Position numbers and translations under genes: made by a program. From positions 1 to 64,000 of the forward strand of contig JALORC010000016.1 of NCBI GenBank assembly GCA_025459175.1: a DNA stretch of 64,000 bases, written 5' to 3'. The notes below the pieces were generated by a model, which did no database searches, had not been told where the DNA came from, and worked only from the letters and a program-made list of their open reading frames with translations. This stretch comes from Planctomycetota bacterium. Lineage in GTDB: Bacteria > Planctomycetota > UBA1135 > UBA2386. Positions within the stretch are counted from its first letter, which is position 1; every line of letters starts with the position of its first letter. Positions 19,064-27,677 of the stretch are shown here, one piece after another.

Positions 19064-19753
19064 CTAGCCACCCATCCTCTTCCGAGTGGACGAGTGGCGC
19101 GACTTCCAGTGCTTCGGCTTGCGCGGTTTCTGGGGTGGTATCGGCGTGTCCGGATCGGCTACCAGTTTCTCGAAGGCTCCGAGCAAGGCGCGGAACGACG
19201 GCGAGCGCGAACCTTGCTTCTTCGTCGTCAAGGTGTCCGCCATCGCCTCGGCCCAAGCGACCTTGTTGAGACCGCCATCCTGGACGATTTCGCCAAATAG
19301 CTCGGCCGTGTTACACACGCTATCCGGCCGGTACTTCTTTGCCTTGCGAATGTCCGCCTGTGGATACGCGGCCTTCAGGCCGGCCACGTCGCCGAGGTAG
19401 AACGCCTCGGTCTCTTCGACGGCGATGCGAAAAAGGAGACGACTGGGCCTGGGATGCACCCTCTCCGCGAGCTTGAGCAGGCGCTGCTTGAGGTCGACGC
19501 AGTTCTCCTTGTCAGCATCCACCAGAACCAGCACGGCGACATCGTCCGCCTTGGCATAGGCGCGCAGCGTTGCTGGCAGCAGATCCAGCAGCCCTCGCTT
19601 CCGCGGATCCGGTTTCGAAGCCGGATTTGCAGGGATGTCGCCCTTGCCTTGGTGTGCGTGCGGGACGACCTGATGGTTAGGGAGGGCTCGGGGGCCCCAC
19701 TTGCTGATCAGGATCTCCTCGGATTTGCCCTCAACGAGGACGTGAATCCTCAT
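19064..19753 (-). CDS. DUF4276-like TOPRIM-fold protein, partner of AAA ATPase
   Basis: 229 residues from the ATG at 19751-19753. MRIHVLVEGKSEEILISKW carries the TOPRIM-type Glu after the first strand, VAVLVLVDADKENCVDLKQ carries the D-x-D metal motif, and FRIAVEETEAFYLGD is the conserved acidic segment seen in DUF4276 proteins. The C-terminus is Lys/Arg-rich (PRKPKHWKSRH). A metal-dependent nuclease role is inferred from the fold, not shown. The start codon overlaps the ATPase stop by four bases (19750-19753), so the two are translated together. The ATPase-plus-TOPRIM arrangement parallels OLD nucleases and PARIS-type defence pairs, although PARIS uses DUF4435. Confidence 0.8.
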   Translation of the reverse strand: MRIHVLVEGKSEEILISKWGPRALPNHQVVPHAHQGKGDIPANPASKPDPRKRGLLDLLPATLRAYAKADDVAVLVLVDADKENCVDLKQRLLKLAERVHPRPSRLLFRIAVEETEAFYLGDVAGLKAAYPQADIRKAKKYRPDSVCNTAELFGEIVQDGGLNKVAWAEAMADTLTTKKQGSRSPSFRALLGAFEKLVADPDTPIPPQKPRKPKHWKSRHSSTRKRMGG

Positions 19754-20979
19754 CGGTCGTCGGTCTCCGCGTTGCCGCCGAAGTTGTTTGCGTACCACTG
19801 CGCTCCGAGTGGAACGCCGCGCTCCTCCAGCTCCCTCACGTCCGGGAGATCGGCGACGCGCCGGGCCGTCGCGCGCCCGGCCTCCTTCTTCATGATCCAG
19901 ACCTGCTCAGGTCGTAGAGCATCGACGAAGTAGGGTGAATGGGTGGTGACGAAAATCTGTGTCTTCGCCCGGCGGGCGGCCGTGTGGCCGACGAACTGCC
20001 TCGCCAGCGACTCGATCAGCCCGACGTAGAGACCGTTTTCGGGCTCTTCGATCCCGATGAAGGGGCGAGGTTGCGGGTCGTTGAGCAGTACAGCGTAGGC
20101 CAGCATTTTCAGGGTGCCGTCAGACATGCTCTGCTGATAGAAGGGGTCTTGGTAGCCGGCTTCATCGAACTTCAGCAACAAGCGCCTATCTTGACTCTCT
20201 TCTGGTTCAATATTGATAAGCCCAGGGATGCTCTGGGTGACCTTCTGCATGATGGCATCAAACTGCTTTGCATGAGCACGCTTCAGATACTGCAGAACGT
20301 TCGCGACGTTCGCGCCGTGGCTGTCGAGCCTCTGCTGGGCCCCGGCCGGCGGTAGAACACGGGCTGCGTTCGGGATGAAGTAGGAGAGATACCACTGTTC
20401 TATGTACGTGCGGAGGCGCACAATGCGCGGGTGCGACAAGAGGTTGCCCAGCGTGGCGAGTCCCAGTCGGTTGAGATCTCCAAGTCGGATCTGTTCGGCC
20501 CTCTTGTCGTCCTTGTCCTCGAGATACTGGCCACTCCAGACCTTGCCTTTGCCGCGCTCCAGCTTCAGGAAATGGTATGGTTTACCTCTGGTCTCACCCT
20601 TCCGGCGTTGCCGCAGGGACTCGAGCACGACGCTCGGAACTCCGTTCTCCAAGTCGATCTTGATCGCGTAGACGATGGGCGGCGTTTTATCATCGCTTTC
20701 GAAAAATATCTCGAACGCTATGGGCCCGTCGGCATGCTGCGTGCGAACTCGTTCAAATCCTCCCCGATGCGGCTTGTCGCAGGCAGCTTCGACTCCCTCG
20801 AGCAGGCAGTCAGCAACGAAACCAAGTGCATCCAATAGAGTCGATTTTCCGGCTCCGTTTGGGCCGATGAAACAGGCAAATCGTGGCAACGGTTCGCCTT
20901 TTCCATATTCGGTTTGTCCGATGCCGAGGTCAGCGAGAGATCGGTAATTCTGAATGCGGATGCCGAGGAGTCGAGCCAT
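19750..20979 (-). CDS. AAA_21/OLD-like ATPase
   Basis: 409 residues from the ATG at 20977-20979, which begins the family-typical MARLLGIRIQNYRSLADL. Walker A is FIGPNGAGKSTLLDAL, an ABC-type signature-like segment is QSMSDGTLKMLAYA, Walker B is FIGIEEPENGLY, and the switch His is in FVTTHSPYFVDAL. This is the ABC-ATPase layout of AAA_15/AAA_21 proteins found in OLD nucleases, PARIS AriA and Septu-like systems. It overlaps the downstream TOPRIM-like gene. Coding GC is visibly lower than in the surrounding genes, for example around 20,130-20,300 and 20,680-20,950, suggesting transfer. The start codon lies in a CCATCGATGG palindrome (20976-20985). A defence or stress role is inferred. Confidence 0.85.
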   Translation of the reverse strand: MARLLGIRIQNYRSLADLGIGQTEYGKGEPLPRFACFIGPNGAGKSTLLDALGFVADCLLEGVEAACDKPHRGGFERVRTQHADGPIAFEIFFESDDKTPPIVYAIKIDLENGVPSVVLESLRQRRKGETRGKPYHFLKLERGKGKVWSGQYLEDKDDKRAEQIRLGDLNRLGLATLGNLLSHPRIVRLRTYIEQWYLSYFIPNAARVLPPAGAQQRLDSHGANVANVLQYLKRAHAKQFDAIMQKVTQSIPGLINIEPEESQDRRLLLKFDEAGYQDPFYQQSMSDGTLKMLAYAVLLNDPQPRPFIGIEEPENGLYVGLIESLARQFVGHTAARRAKTQIFVTTHSPYFVDALRPEQVWIMKKEAGRATARRVADLPDVRELEERGVPLGAQWYANNFGGNAETDDR

Positions 20980-21012
20980 CGATGGTCCAGGGAGTGAGTG
21001 GCCGGCGCTGAG

Positions 21013-21042
21013 TGCTCCTCGACCCGCAGTGGTCGAGGGGCA
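21013..21042. repeat. Hairpin 1 in AAA/TOPRIM leader, loop CGCAGT
   Basis: TGCTCCTCGACC pairs with GGTCGAGGGGCA around the 6-base loop CGCAGT: twelve pairs with one G-T wobble. It ends 33 bases upstream of the ATPase start. There is no U-run, so it is more likely a leader RNA structure or an operator than an intrinsic terminator. Confidence 0.55.
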
Positions 21043-21186
21043 CCGCAAGCCTCCGGCGTCCACAACAGTAGGGTAGGGACGAGATGCGCGCGAGCAAGCT
21101 GTGGCCCCAAACCACCCGAAACCCGATCGCTCTCTCGCCGGTGCTCAGCAGGGCTCCGTGCAACTCGAACTTGCCGGCGAGGCAGC

Positions 21187-21213
21187 CGGTCAGGTCGCAG
21201 TTCCCTGACTGGT
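21187..21213. repeat. Hairpin 2 in AAA/TOPRIM leader, same loop core
   Basis: CCGGTCAGG pairs with CCTGACTGG (one G-T wobble) around the 9-base loop TCGCAGTTC, which contains the same CGCAGT as hairpin 1. The stems differ in sequence, so the shared loop is the conserved part. Confidence 0.5.
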
Positions 21214-21367
21214 GAGGAGCGCTGTTGGAACTTGGCTTCAGCCATAGTGCGAATGCTCGCCGAGCTATTGAGCGGGCAGATCTTCTGTCCACTCGGTCGG
21301 CCTTCGCGCCGGCATGGTGCATGCGCACATTTGGCGTCGTTGCCGACCAGGCCCGATGCGCCGAGGA

Positions 21368-22867
21368 CTACAGCCCGAAGAACCGCCGGATCCGCCCCAG
21401 CAGCTCGCCGGCGCCGTGCTTGATCGCGGCGCGCTGCTCCGGCGCCGCCTGCTGCAGGTCGCGCACCGCGCGCAAACCCTGCTTCCGCGCCTCGACGATC
21501 TCGGCCATCTCCTGCGCGAGCCCGGGGCGATTGTGCAGCATCGACTGCAGCGAGTCCTTGTGCACGACGACGACGGTGAGGTCGTCGACCGCGGTCACCG
21601 ACGCACTGCGCGGCTCGCCGGTCAGCAGCGCCATCTCGCCGAAGAACTCGCCGCGCGACAGCCGCGCCACCTCGCGTTCGGCCTGGTTGCCGTCGGCGAT
21701 CGACACGATCGCCGTGCCCTCCAGGATCACGTACATCGCGTCGCCCGGCTCGCCCTGGTGCACGATGCGCTCGCCGCGGCCGAACGACAGCTGCTCGCAG
21801 GCGGCGGACAGGCGCGCCAGTTCCCCTTCGTCGAGCGGTACGAATACCGGCACGCTCGCAAGCGCCTCGGCGCACCGTTGCACCGAAGGCGGCGGCGGGA
21901 GCGGGTGCCTGTACTCGGCCTGGATCGGATACGGGATGTTCAACCCGTTGCGTTTCGCGGCGTACCAGACCCGCGTCATGAACTCGTCGTTGATCTCCTG
22001 CACGCGCGGGTAGTCGTCGAGGAAGAACCGCACCTGGTACTCGATCGAGTAGGCGGCGTAGTTGACCGTGCGCACCGCCGGCGGCGGCTCCATCAGCACC
22101 CCGCGGGTGCTGCGCACCACGCTCAGCAGCACGCGCTTGACCTTGTTCGGCGGGTCGTCGTAGCTGAAGCCGATCACGTGCGACTCGGCGTGCGCCTTGG
22201 TCGGGCGCGACATGTTGACCAGCGTCTCCTTGCCGATCACCGAGTTCGGCACGATCACCAGATCGCGGGCGCGGGTGCGGATGCGCACCGAGCGCCAGTT
22301 CATCTCGATGACCTCGCCGGTCAACGAACCGATGGTGATCCAGTCGCCGACCTCGAACGGCCGCTCGAGCAGCACCGCGATGCCGACCATCACGTTGTCG
22401 AGCGTGTTCTGCAGCGCCAGCCCGAGCACGATCGAGCTGACGCCCAGTGCCGTCAGCAGGCCGCTGAGGTCCTGGCGCCAGACCCCCGAGATCACGAGGC
22501 AGGCGCCGATCAGCACCAGCACCAGCCGCAGGATGTCGAGCAGCAGCTTCGGGAAGCGCGTGCTCTCACCGTCGGCGCCGCGCCGTGCGGTCGCCGTGTG
22601 CGTGGCGATGCCGACCGCGGCGGTGATGCCGAACAGCCACAGCAGCGTCTCGAGGATCCTCAGGCCGGTGTGATCGACCGACCAGCCGAGGCCGTGCCGC
22701 GCCAGCAGGTAGAGCAGTGCCGTGAACAACACCGCGCCGCGCACCGTGCGCACGGGGCCGCGCAGCGGGTGTTGCCGCGCGTCGAGCAGGCGCACCAGCC
22801 AGGTCAGCAGCGCCGTCAGCAGCAGCCAGCCGCCGACGTACAGAGAGAGTTCGAGCCAGGGTTCCAC
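21368..22867 (-). CDS. MscS-family channel with C-terminal cyclic-nucleotide-binding domain
   Basis: 499 residues from a GTG at 22865-22867, the first start codon after the upstream protease gene; no clear ribosome-binding site. Four hydrophobic segments come first (LSLYVGGWLLLTALLTWLV and others). The MscS pore helix and beta domain follow: LSGLLTALGVSSIVLGLALQ, LERPFEVGDWITIG, MNWRSVRIRTRARDLVIVPN. Residues about 345-450 are a cNMP-binding domain: FGRGERIVHQGEPGDAMYVI and the phosphate-binding cassette FFGEMALLTGEPRSASV, where Arg-Ser-Ala is the nucleotide phosphate contact. This is the layout of bacterial cyclic-nucleotide-gated MscS-like channels. A CHASE2 cyclase gene lies 8 kb away at 30901. 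Confidence 0.92.
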   Translation of the reverse strand: MEPWLELSLYVGGWLLLTALLTWLVRLLDARQHPLRGPVRTVRGAVLFTALLYLLARHGLGWSVDHTGLRILETLLWLFGITAAVGIATHTATARRGADGESTRFPKLLLDILRLVLVLIGACLVISGVWRQDLSGLLTALGVSSIVLGLALQNTLDNVMVGIAVLLERPFEVGDWITIGSLTGEVIEMNWRSVRIRTRARDLVIVPNSVIGKETLVNMSRPTKAHAESHVIGFSYDDPPNKVKRVLLSVVRSTRGVLMEPPPAVRTVNYAAYSIEYQVRFFLDDYPRVQEINDEFMTRVWYAAKRNGLNIPYPIQAEYRHPLPPPPSVQRCAEALASVPVFVPLDEGELARLSAACEQLSFGRGERIVHQGEPGDAMYVILEGTAIVSIADGNQAEREVARLSRGEFFGEMALLTGEPRSASVTAVDDLTVVVVHKDSLQSMLHNRPGLAQEMAEIVEARKQGLRAVRDLQQAAPEQRAAIKHGAGELLGRIRRFFGL

Positions 22868-22902
22868 GGCGAGCGGCGGTTGGGAGTGGGGCGGCGGGAC
22901 GA

Positions 22903-23787
22903 TCAGCGCTGGAAGGCCGCGGCGTAGCGCTTGGTGCGCACTGCGACGCCCTGCGCGTCGGCGGTCCACGCGAGCGGCTGGCCGAGCGCGCCGATGCGGT
23001 CCTTCGGCGACGGGTGGGTGGTGAACATGCCGCCGTCGCCGCCGTGGCCGTCCATGCAGCCGAGCACGGTGGCCAGCGCCTGCGGGTCGTAGCCGGCGCC
23101 GAGCAGGAACGTGCGGCCGAGCTCGTCGGCGGCCACCTCGGCGTCGCGCGAGTAGCCGCTGGTCACCAGCGTGCCGACGATGTCGCCGATCGACTCGTCG
23201 AACACGCCGGTCAGTGCCTTCAGGTCCTCGTTGCTGAGCGCGGTCTGGGCGGCGCCGGCACCGAGGTACTGGAACGCCGACACCATGTTCGAGTCCTTGA
23301 TCGCCGCCACGCCGTGCCGCAGCGACACGTGGGCGATCTCGTGCGCGAGCACGGCGGCGAGCTCTTCCTCGTTCTTGGTGTTCTTCAGCAGGCCGCGGCT
23401 GACCAGGATCAGGCCGCCCGGGCACGCGAACGCGTTGACTTCCTCGGTCGCCAGCACCGCGAAGCGGTAGTCGAGGAACGGCCGGCGCACGCCGTCGTTC
23501 ATCGCCACGATGCCGTGGCCGACCTTCTCGACGTAGGCGAGCAGCTGTTCGTCGGCGTCGAGCTGGTACTGCGGCATCGCCAGGATCTGCGCCGCGACCG
23601 AGCGGCCGATGAAGTGCTCCTCGCTCGGATCGAGGTCTTCGAACGACTTGCGCATGCGATTGGCGCCGCGCGCGAACTTGCCCATCGCGGTGTTCTCGTC
23701 GGTGCCCTGCTCGAGCGCGTTCATGACCGCCGCACAAGCCGCCAGCGGCAGCACGCACAGCAACAACGGCAACAGGATGCGGCGCAT
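22903..23787 (-). CDS. M48 zinc metalloprotease, lipoprotein
   Basis: 294 residues. The signal MRRILLPLLLCVLPLAAC is a lipobox with Cys18. The catalytic motif is H149-E150-I-A-H153 in VLAHEIAHVSLRHG; the third ligand Glu is in DAEVAADELGRTFLLGAGYDP. The preceding NAFACPGGLILVSRGLL and the C-terminal TTHPSPKDRI are family hallmarks (BepA/YcaL-type M48). It probably degrades or refolds misfolded envelope proteins in the periplasm. Its ATG shares one base with the stop of the SH3-like gene upstream, so they form one operon. Confidence 0.95.
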   Translation of the reverse strand: MRRILLPLLLCVLPLAACAAVMNALEQGTDENTAMGKFARGANRMRKSFEDLDPSEEHFIGRSVAAQILAMPQYQLDADEQLLAYVEKVGHGIVAMNDGVRRPFLDYRFAVLATEEVNAFACPGGLILVSRGLLKNTKNEEELAAVLAHEIAHVSLRHGVAAIKDSNMVSAFQYLGAGAAQTALSNEDLKALTGVFDESIGDIVGTLVTSGYSRDAEVAADELGRTFLLGAGYDPQALATVLGCMDGHGGDGGMFTTHPSPKDRIGALGQPLAWTADAQGVAVRTKRYAAAFQR

Positions 23788-24275
23788 CAGTTGCCCTCCT
23801 TCAGCAGCCGGCCTTCGAGCAGGAACGCGCGGATCGCCTCCTCGGTGACGCTGCGGGCCTGCAGCTTGTCGACCAGCTTGAACGCGGCCTCGAGGTTCGG
23901 GTTGTCATCGCGATACTGCTGCTCGACCTGCGGGTTGAAGCCCTTCTTCGCCGCCGCCGTCTCCGACGTCGAGTAGCTCTCGCGCATGCCCTGGCCGGAC
24001 AGGCGGACGTCGGTCTTCTGGCTGACGTCGGTCTCGTGCACGAAGCCGGCGGTCGCGCCGAGCTTGGCCGCGAGCCACGCGCCGTCGCGCTGCTGGAACA
24101 CGAGCTGGTCGCCTTCCTTCAGGTCGGCGACCGGCTTGGCGAACGAGCGCTTCTGCGCCCGCAGCTTGGTGGTCTTGCGGGTCACGGTGAGCACCGAACC
24201 CGGATCCTGCGGCGTCGAGGCCGCGAGCAGACTGAGAACGGCGCCTAGGCCGAGCAAGCGGACGAGCGAATGCAT
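23787..24275 (-). CDS. Secreted SH3-like domain protein
   Basis: 162 residues from the ATG at 24273-24275. A signal peptide (MHSLVRLLGLGAVLSLLAAS) is followed by a bacterial SH3-like barrel at about residues 25-85: TKLRAQKRSFAKPVADLKEG, DQLVFQQRDGAWLAAKL and AGFVHETDV. The C-terminal half is charged and helical (NPQVEQQYRDDNPNLEAAF). SH3b domains often bind peptidoglycan or peptide ligands in the periplasm. It is the first gene of a pair with the M48 protease, separated by a TGATG junction, so it may assist that protease. No closer assignment. Confidence 0.82.
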   Translation of the reverse strand: MHSLVRLLGLGAVLSLLAASTPQDPGSVLTVTRKTTKLRAQKRSFAKPVADLKEGDQLVFQQRDGAWLAAKLGATAGFVHETDVSQKTDVRLSGQGMRESYSTSETAAAKKGFNPQVEQQYRDDNPNLEAAFKLVDKLQARSVTEEAIRAFLLEGRLLKEGN

Positions 24276-24330
24276 GGCGCGGCAGGATAGCGGCGCGGTG
24301 CGGCGCAAGCGAACGGCGCGGCGGCGCGGG

Positions 24331-26973
24331 TCAGCGGGATGGCATCTGCTGCCGGACGCGCGTGATGCGCTCCTGGTCGGCCGCCTTGCTCCAGGCCTCG
24401 GCACGCGCCAGTTCGTCGAGCAGGGTCGTGGCGCCGGTCGCGTCGCCGCTGGCGTGCAGCGCGCGTGCGACCAGCAGGCGGTTCTGGAGATTCTTGCCGC
24501 CGGCACGTTCGTCGGCGGCGCGCGCCGCCGACAGGGCCGCGGTGGCGTCGACCGGGGTCGCGGCCAGCAGCGCATCGGCCAGCATGGCGTGGCCCTCGGC
24601 CCGCTTGCTGTCGACGGCCAGCGCCCGGCGAGCGCTCGACAGCGCCAATTCGTGCAGCCCGAGTCGCCGCGCGGTGTCGGACAGGTTGTGCCACGGGATG
24701 AAGTCCTCTGGCGCAAGCGCCGTTGCCCGCAGGCAGCAGACCAGCGCCTCCTGCAGGTTGCCGGCGCGTTCGAGGGCATTGCCGAGGTTGGCCCAATTGC
24801 GCACGTCGTCCGGACCGGCCTCGGTCGCGGCGCGGAACGCTTCGGCTGCGCCCTGGACGTCGCCTCGGCGCAACAGCAGGTTGCCGAGGTTGTAGGGGGC
24901 GTGGGCGTAGGTCGGGGCGATCTGCATCGCGCGCCGGAACGCGGCCTCCGCCTCTTCTGCGCGTCCGGCGTCGCGCAGCGCCAGGCCGAGCCCGTTCCAG
25001 CCTTGCGGATGATTGCTCGCCAGTTCGGTGGCGTGCCGCAGCGAGGCGATCGCGGCTTCGTGCTGACCGAGTTTGCGCAGCACCAGCCCCAGGTTGGTAT
25101 GGGCGAGTCGCCGGGTCGGGTCGACGGCGATCGCCGCGCGGTAAGCGGTCGCTGCGTCGTCCAGGCGCCGCAGCCGTTCCAGGGCGATGCCGTGCTCGAG
25201 GTGCAGCCGTTGCCGCCGATCGGCCGGGATCCGCTCCCAGGCGGCGAGCGCCTGCTCGGGCGCGGTCTCGCTGTACAGGCGCATGCGGGCGCGCATGGAC
25301 TCCGGGTGATCCGGGAAGTGTGTCTCCAGCGCCTTCGCCGTTGCGTCCGCGATCGCGGCGAACTCCGGGTCGCCGACGGCGTTGTGCAGCAGGGTCAGCA
25401 GGTAGGTGAGGCGCGGGGTTCGGCACAGCAGAATGGCGCGTTGCAGCAGGCCGATCGTCACTCGCGCCTGGTTCCGGTCGGCGTAGCCGCTTCGGATGCC
25501 GGCTTCCTGTTGGATCTGGGCGCGTACGAAGCACTCGAACGGGTCGTCGGTGGCCGTCGTCGGCAGCGGTGCGGAGGCCTCGGCGTCGCCGCTCCAGTGG
25601 CTGAGCAGCAGGGCCGCCGTGGGGCCGGACGCGCTGCGCAGCGTGGCGAGTGCCGGCTCCCGTTGCCCCATCGCCCGCAGCAACCAGCTGCGGGTGACGA
25701 GTACTTCGGGATCCTCGACCATGCCGGCGAGCGCCTCCAGTCCCCGTGCCGGGCTCTCTGCCGCCAGTTCGCTCCAGGCGATGGCGAGGCGTTCCTCGCG
25801 GCGTTGCATCGCCTCCACCTCGGCCGCCGCTGCTATGCGCGGCGCATTGGCCCAAAGGTAGCCGCCGGCGGCCGCCAGCGCCGGCAGGCCGATCGCCACC
25901 ACCAGCGCCGCGAACGCGCGCCACGGCTCGCGCCGGGCCCAGCGGCGCAGCCGTTCGGTGCGGCCGGGCAGCCGTACGCTGACCGGTGCGCCGGCACGTA
26001 GCGCCCGCAGATCGGCGAGCAGCGCCGTGGCCGACGCGTACCGGCGGTCGCGGTCCTTCGCCAGTGCATGATCGGCCACCGCAGCCAGGTCGGCGCTGAT
26101 GCCGGTGCGGTGCAGCAGTGGCGGTGGTTCCGCGACCAGGATGTTGTGCAACAGCGCCTGTTGGGTCGGCGCCGCGAACGGCGAGCTGCCGCTCAGCAGT
26201 TCGTGCAGCAACACGCCGACCGCCCACAGATCGGTGCGCGCGTCGACCGACTCACCGCGCACCTGCTCCGGCGACGCGTAGTCGAGCGTGCCGAGGAAAC
26301 CGCCCTCGCGAGTCAACGACGGCAGCGCTTCGTCGCGGGCGACGCCGAAGTCGGTGAGCAGGATCGTGTCGTCGGCCTGCACCAGGATGTTGGCCGGCTT
26401 GACGTCGCGATGCACGAGGCCGTGAGCGTGCGCATGTTCGAGTGCCTCGGTCAGCTGGATCGCCAGCGCCACGGCCCGCGCCGGCTGCCGGAAGCGCTCG
26501 GCACACTCGTGCAGCGGCGAGCCTTGCACCAGCTGCATCGCGAAGAAGTGGCGATCGCCGTCGCTGCCGAAGCCGAACACCTCGACGATGTGCGGGTGGC
26601 GCAGCCGCCCCGCCGCACTGGCTTCGCGCCGCAGCCGCGCCACCGCTGCCGGGCTCGCGACCAGCGCCGGCGACAACACCTTGACGGCGACGCGGCGATC
26701 GAGCGAACGCTGCCAAGCCTCGTAGACGATGCCCATGCCGCCGCGGCCGAGTTCGCGCAGCAGGCGGAAGTCGCCCAAGGTCGGCAGTTCGGCCCCGGCA
26801 GCGGCAGCGGCAGGGGCATCCGGCTCGAGGTCGAGCATCGGCCGCAGCAGGTCGGCGAGCTCGGGGTGGGTGGCCAGCAGACGTTCGGCCTCGGCCGGGG
26901 AACTGGGCGCGGCCGCGAGGAACACCTCGAGCGCGCGTTCCAGCCGGTCGCCGCTGCCGGAGACCGAGCTCAT
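24331..26973 (-). CDS. Transmembrane Ser/Thr kinase with TPR-repeat C-terminal region
   Basis: 880 residues from the ATG at 26971-26973. Residues 9-50 form a small helical module (RLERALEVFL...DLLRPML) shared with the sister kinase at 27674-30772. The Hanks-type kinase domain spans about 68-320: glycine loop GRGGMG, K98 in VAVKVL, HRDVKPANI with D190, DFG at 208-210, activation segment GTLDYASPEQVRGE. A membrane segment lies at about 350-375 (FAALVVAIGLPALAAAGGY). The rest is helical with about eight TPRs (GWNGLGLALRDAGRAEEAEA, YNLGNLLLRRGDVQGAAEA). The kinase faces the cytoplasm and the TPR part the other side, where it may bind proteins. Its start overlaps the sigma gene stop by four bases. 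Confidence 0.93.
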   Translation of the reverse strand: MSSVSGSGDRLERALEVFLAAAPSSPAEAERLLATHPELADLLRPMLDLEPDAPAAAAAGAELPTLGDFRLLRELGRGGMGIVYEAWQRSLDRRVAVKVLSPALVASPAAVARLRREASAAGRLRHPHIVEVFGFGSDGDRHFFAMQLVQGSPLHECAERFRQPARAVALAIQLTEALEHAHAHGLVHRDVKPANILVQADDTILLTDFGVARDEALPSLTREGGFLGTLDYASPEQVRGESVDARTDLWAVGVLLHELLSGSSPFAAPTQQALLHNILVAEPPPLLHRTGISADLAAVADHALAKDRDRRYASATALLADLRALRAGAPVSVRLPGRTERLRRWARREPWRAFAALVVAIGLPALAAAGGYLWANAPRIAAAAEVEAMQRREERLAIAWSELAAESPARGLEALAGMVEDPEVLVTRSWLLRAMGQREPALATLRSASGPTAALLLSHWSGDAEASAPLPTTATDDPFECFVRAQIQQEAGIRSGYADRNQARVTIGLLQRAILLCRTPRLTYLLTLLHNAVGDPEFAAIADATAKALETHFPDHPESMRARMRLYSETAPEQALAAWERIPADRRQRLHLEHGIALERLRRLDDAATAYRAAIAVDPTRRLAHTNLGLVLRKLGQHEAAIASLRHATELASNHPQGWNGLGLALRDAGRAEEAEAAFRRAMQIAPTYAHAPYNLGNLLLRRGDVQGAAEAFRAATEAGPDDVRNWANLGNALERAGNLQEALVCCLRATALAPEDFIPWHNLSDTARRLGLHELALSSARRALAVDSKRAEGHAMLADALLAATPVDATAALSAARAADERAGGKNLQNRLLVARALHASGDATGATTLLDELARAEAWSKAADQERITRVRQQMPSR

Positions 26974-27677
26974 GGTTCGGTCGCCGGCGGCACCGTGCCG
27001 CCGCGCAGTTCCTTCATGACCTCGGCGAGCCGGGCCACGGCGCGCACCCAGCGCATCCGCACCGCGTTGGCGGTCATGCCGAGTTCGGTGCCGATCTCGA
27101 CGAACGAGCGGCCCTCGTACTCGCGCAGCAGGATGATCTTGCGGTCCTCGGCCTCGAGCAGTTCGAGCGCGAGCCGGACCCAGTCGCGCACCTCGTTGCG
27201 GGTCGCGTCGCGACTCGGCGTGGTGCTGCGCTGCAGCGCCGGGTCGAGCGACAGCACGCTCTCGGTCGGCAGCGGTGCCTTGCGGGCGAGGTCGCGGCGC
27301 TTGGCGCGGAACCAGTCGTTGCGATCGCGCAGCGTGTTCTCGAGCACGCGCCCGAGCAGCGCCCGGAACTGCGTGCCGTCGCGGACCACGAACCGCGGCG
27401 CATCGCGCAGGAAGTCGAGCATCGCGTCCTGCAGGTAGTCCTCGACCTCGCCCTGCTGGCGCAGCGCCGGGCCCAGCCGGCGGTCGACTTGCTCGCGCAG
27501 CCACGGCAGATGCTGTTCGACGAGGCGCGCCAGCGAGCGTTCGTCGCCGCGGTGCCATTCCTCGAGCAGCTGCAGCGTCGGATCCGGCTCGGCGACCATC
27601 GCCGGATTGTGGCGCAGCCACGGCGGCAGCCGCAAGGCATCGGTGGCGGAGCCGGCCATGGCAACGGCGCCGGTCAT
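26970..27677 (-). CDS. ECF-type RNA polymerase sigma factor between two kinases
   Basis: 235 residues from the ATG at 27675-27677, which overlaps the preceding kinase stop (ATGA); ATGs at 27659 and 27599 are alternatives, and the family core begins only at about residue 27 (MVAEPDPTLQLLEEWHRGD). Sigma region 2 covers ARLVEQHLPWLREQVDRRL and EVEDYLQDAMLDFL. Region 4 has the helix-turn-helix YEGRSFVEIGTELGMTANAV followed by RMRWVRAVARL. It resembles ECF groups of planctomycetes encoded beside Ser/Thr kinases; in such systems phosphorylation by the kinase is thought to control the sigma factor. No anti-sigma gene is seen, which fits kinase control. Confidence 0.9.
   Translation of the reverse strand: MTGAVAMAGSATDALRLPPWLRHNPAMVAEPDPTLQLLEEWHRGDERSLARLVEQHLPWLREQVDRRLGPALRQQGEVEDYLQDAMLDFLRDAPRFVVRDGTQFRALLGRVLENTLRDRNDWFRAKRRDLARKAPLPTESVLSLDPALQRSTTPSRDATRNEVRDWVRLALELLEAEDRKIILLREYEGRSFVEIGTELGMTANAVRMRWVRAVARLAEVMKELRGGTVPPATEP

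Larger units (their letters stand above)
20980..21367. other. Intergenic leader of AAA/TOPRIM pair, no gene seen
   Basis: 388 bases with no convincing coding potential on either strand. It separates the MscS-type channel gene stop (21368) from the ATPase start (20979), both leftward, so it should hold the promoter of the AAA/TOPRIM pair and the end of the channel transcript. Two hairpin-forming repeats (21013-21042 and 21187-21213) lie within it and share the loop sequence CGCAGT. The composition is less GC-rich than the flanking core genes. Confidence 0.6.

Noticed and set aside
19064..20979. Calling the AAA/TOPRIM pair PARIS
   Set aside because: The small partner looks like DUF4276, not the DUF4435 AriB protein, and no profile search could be run.
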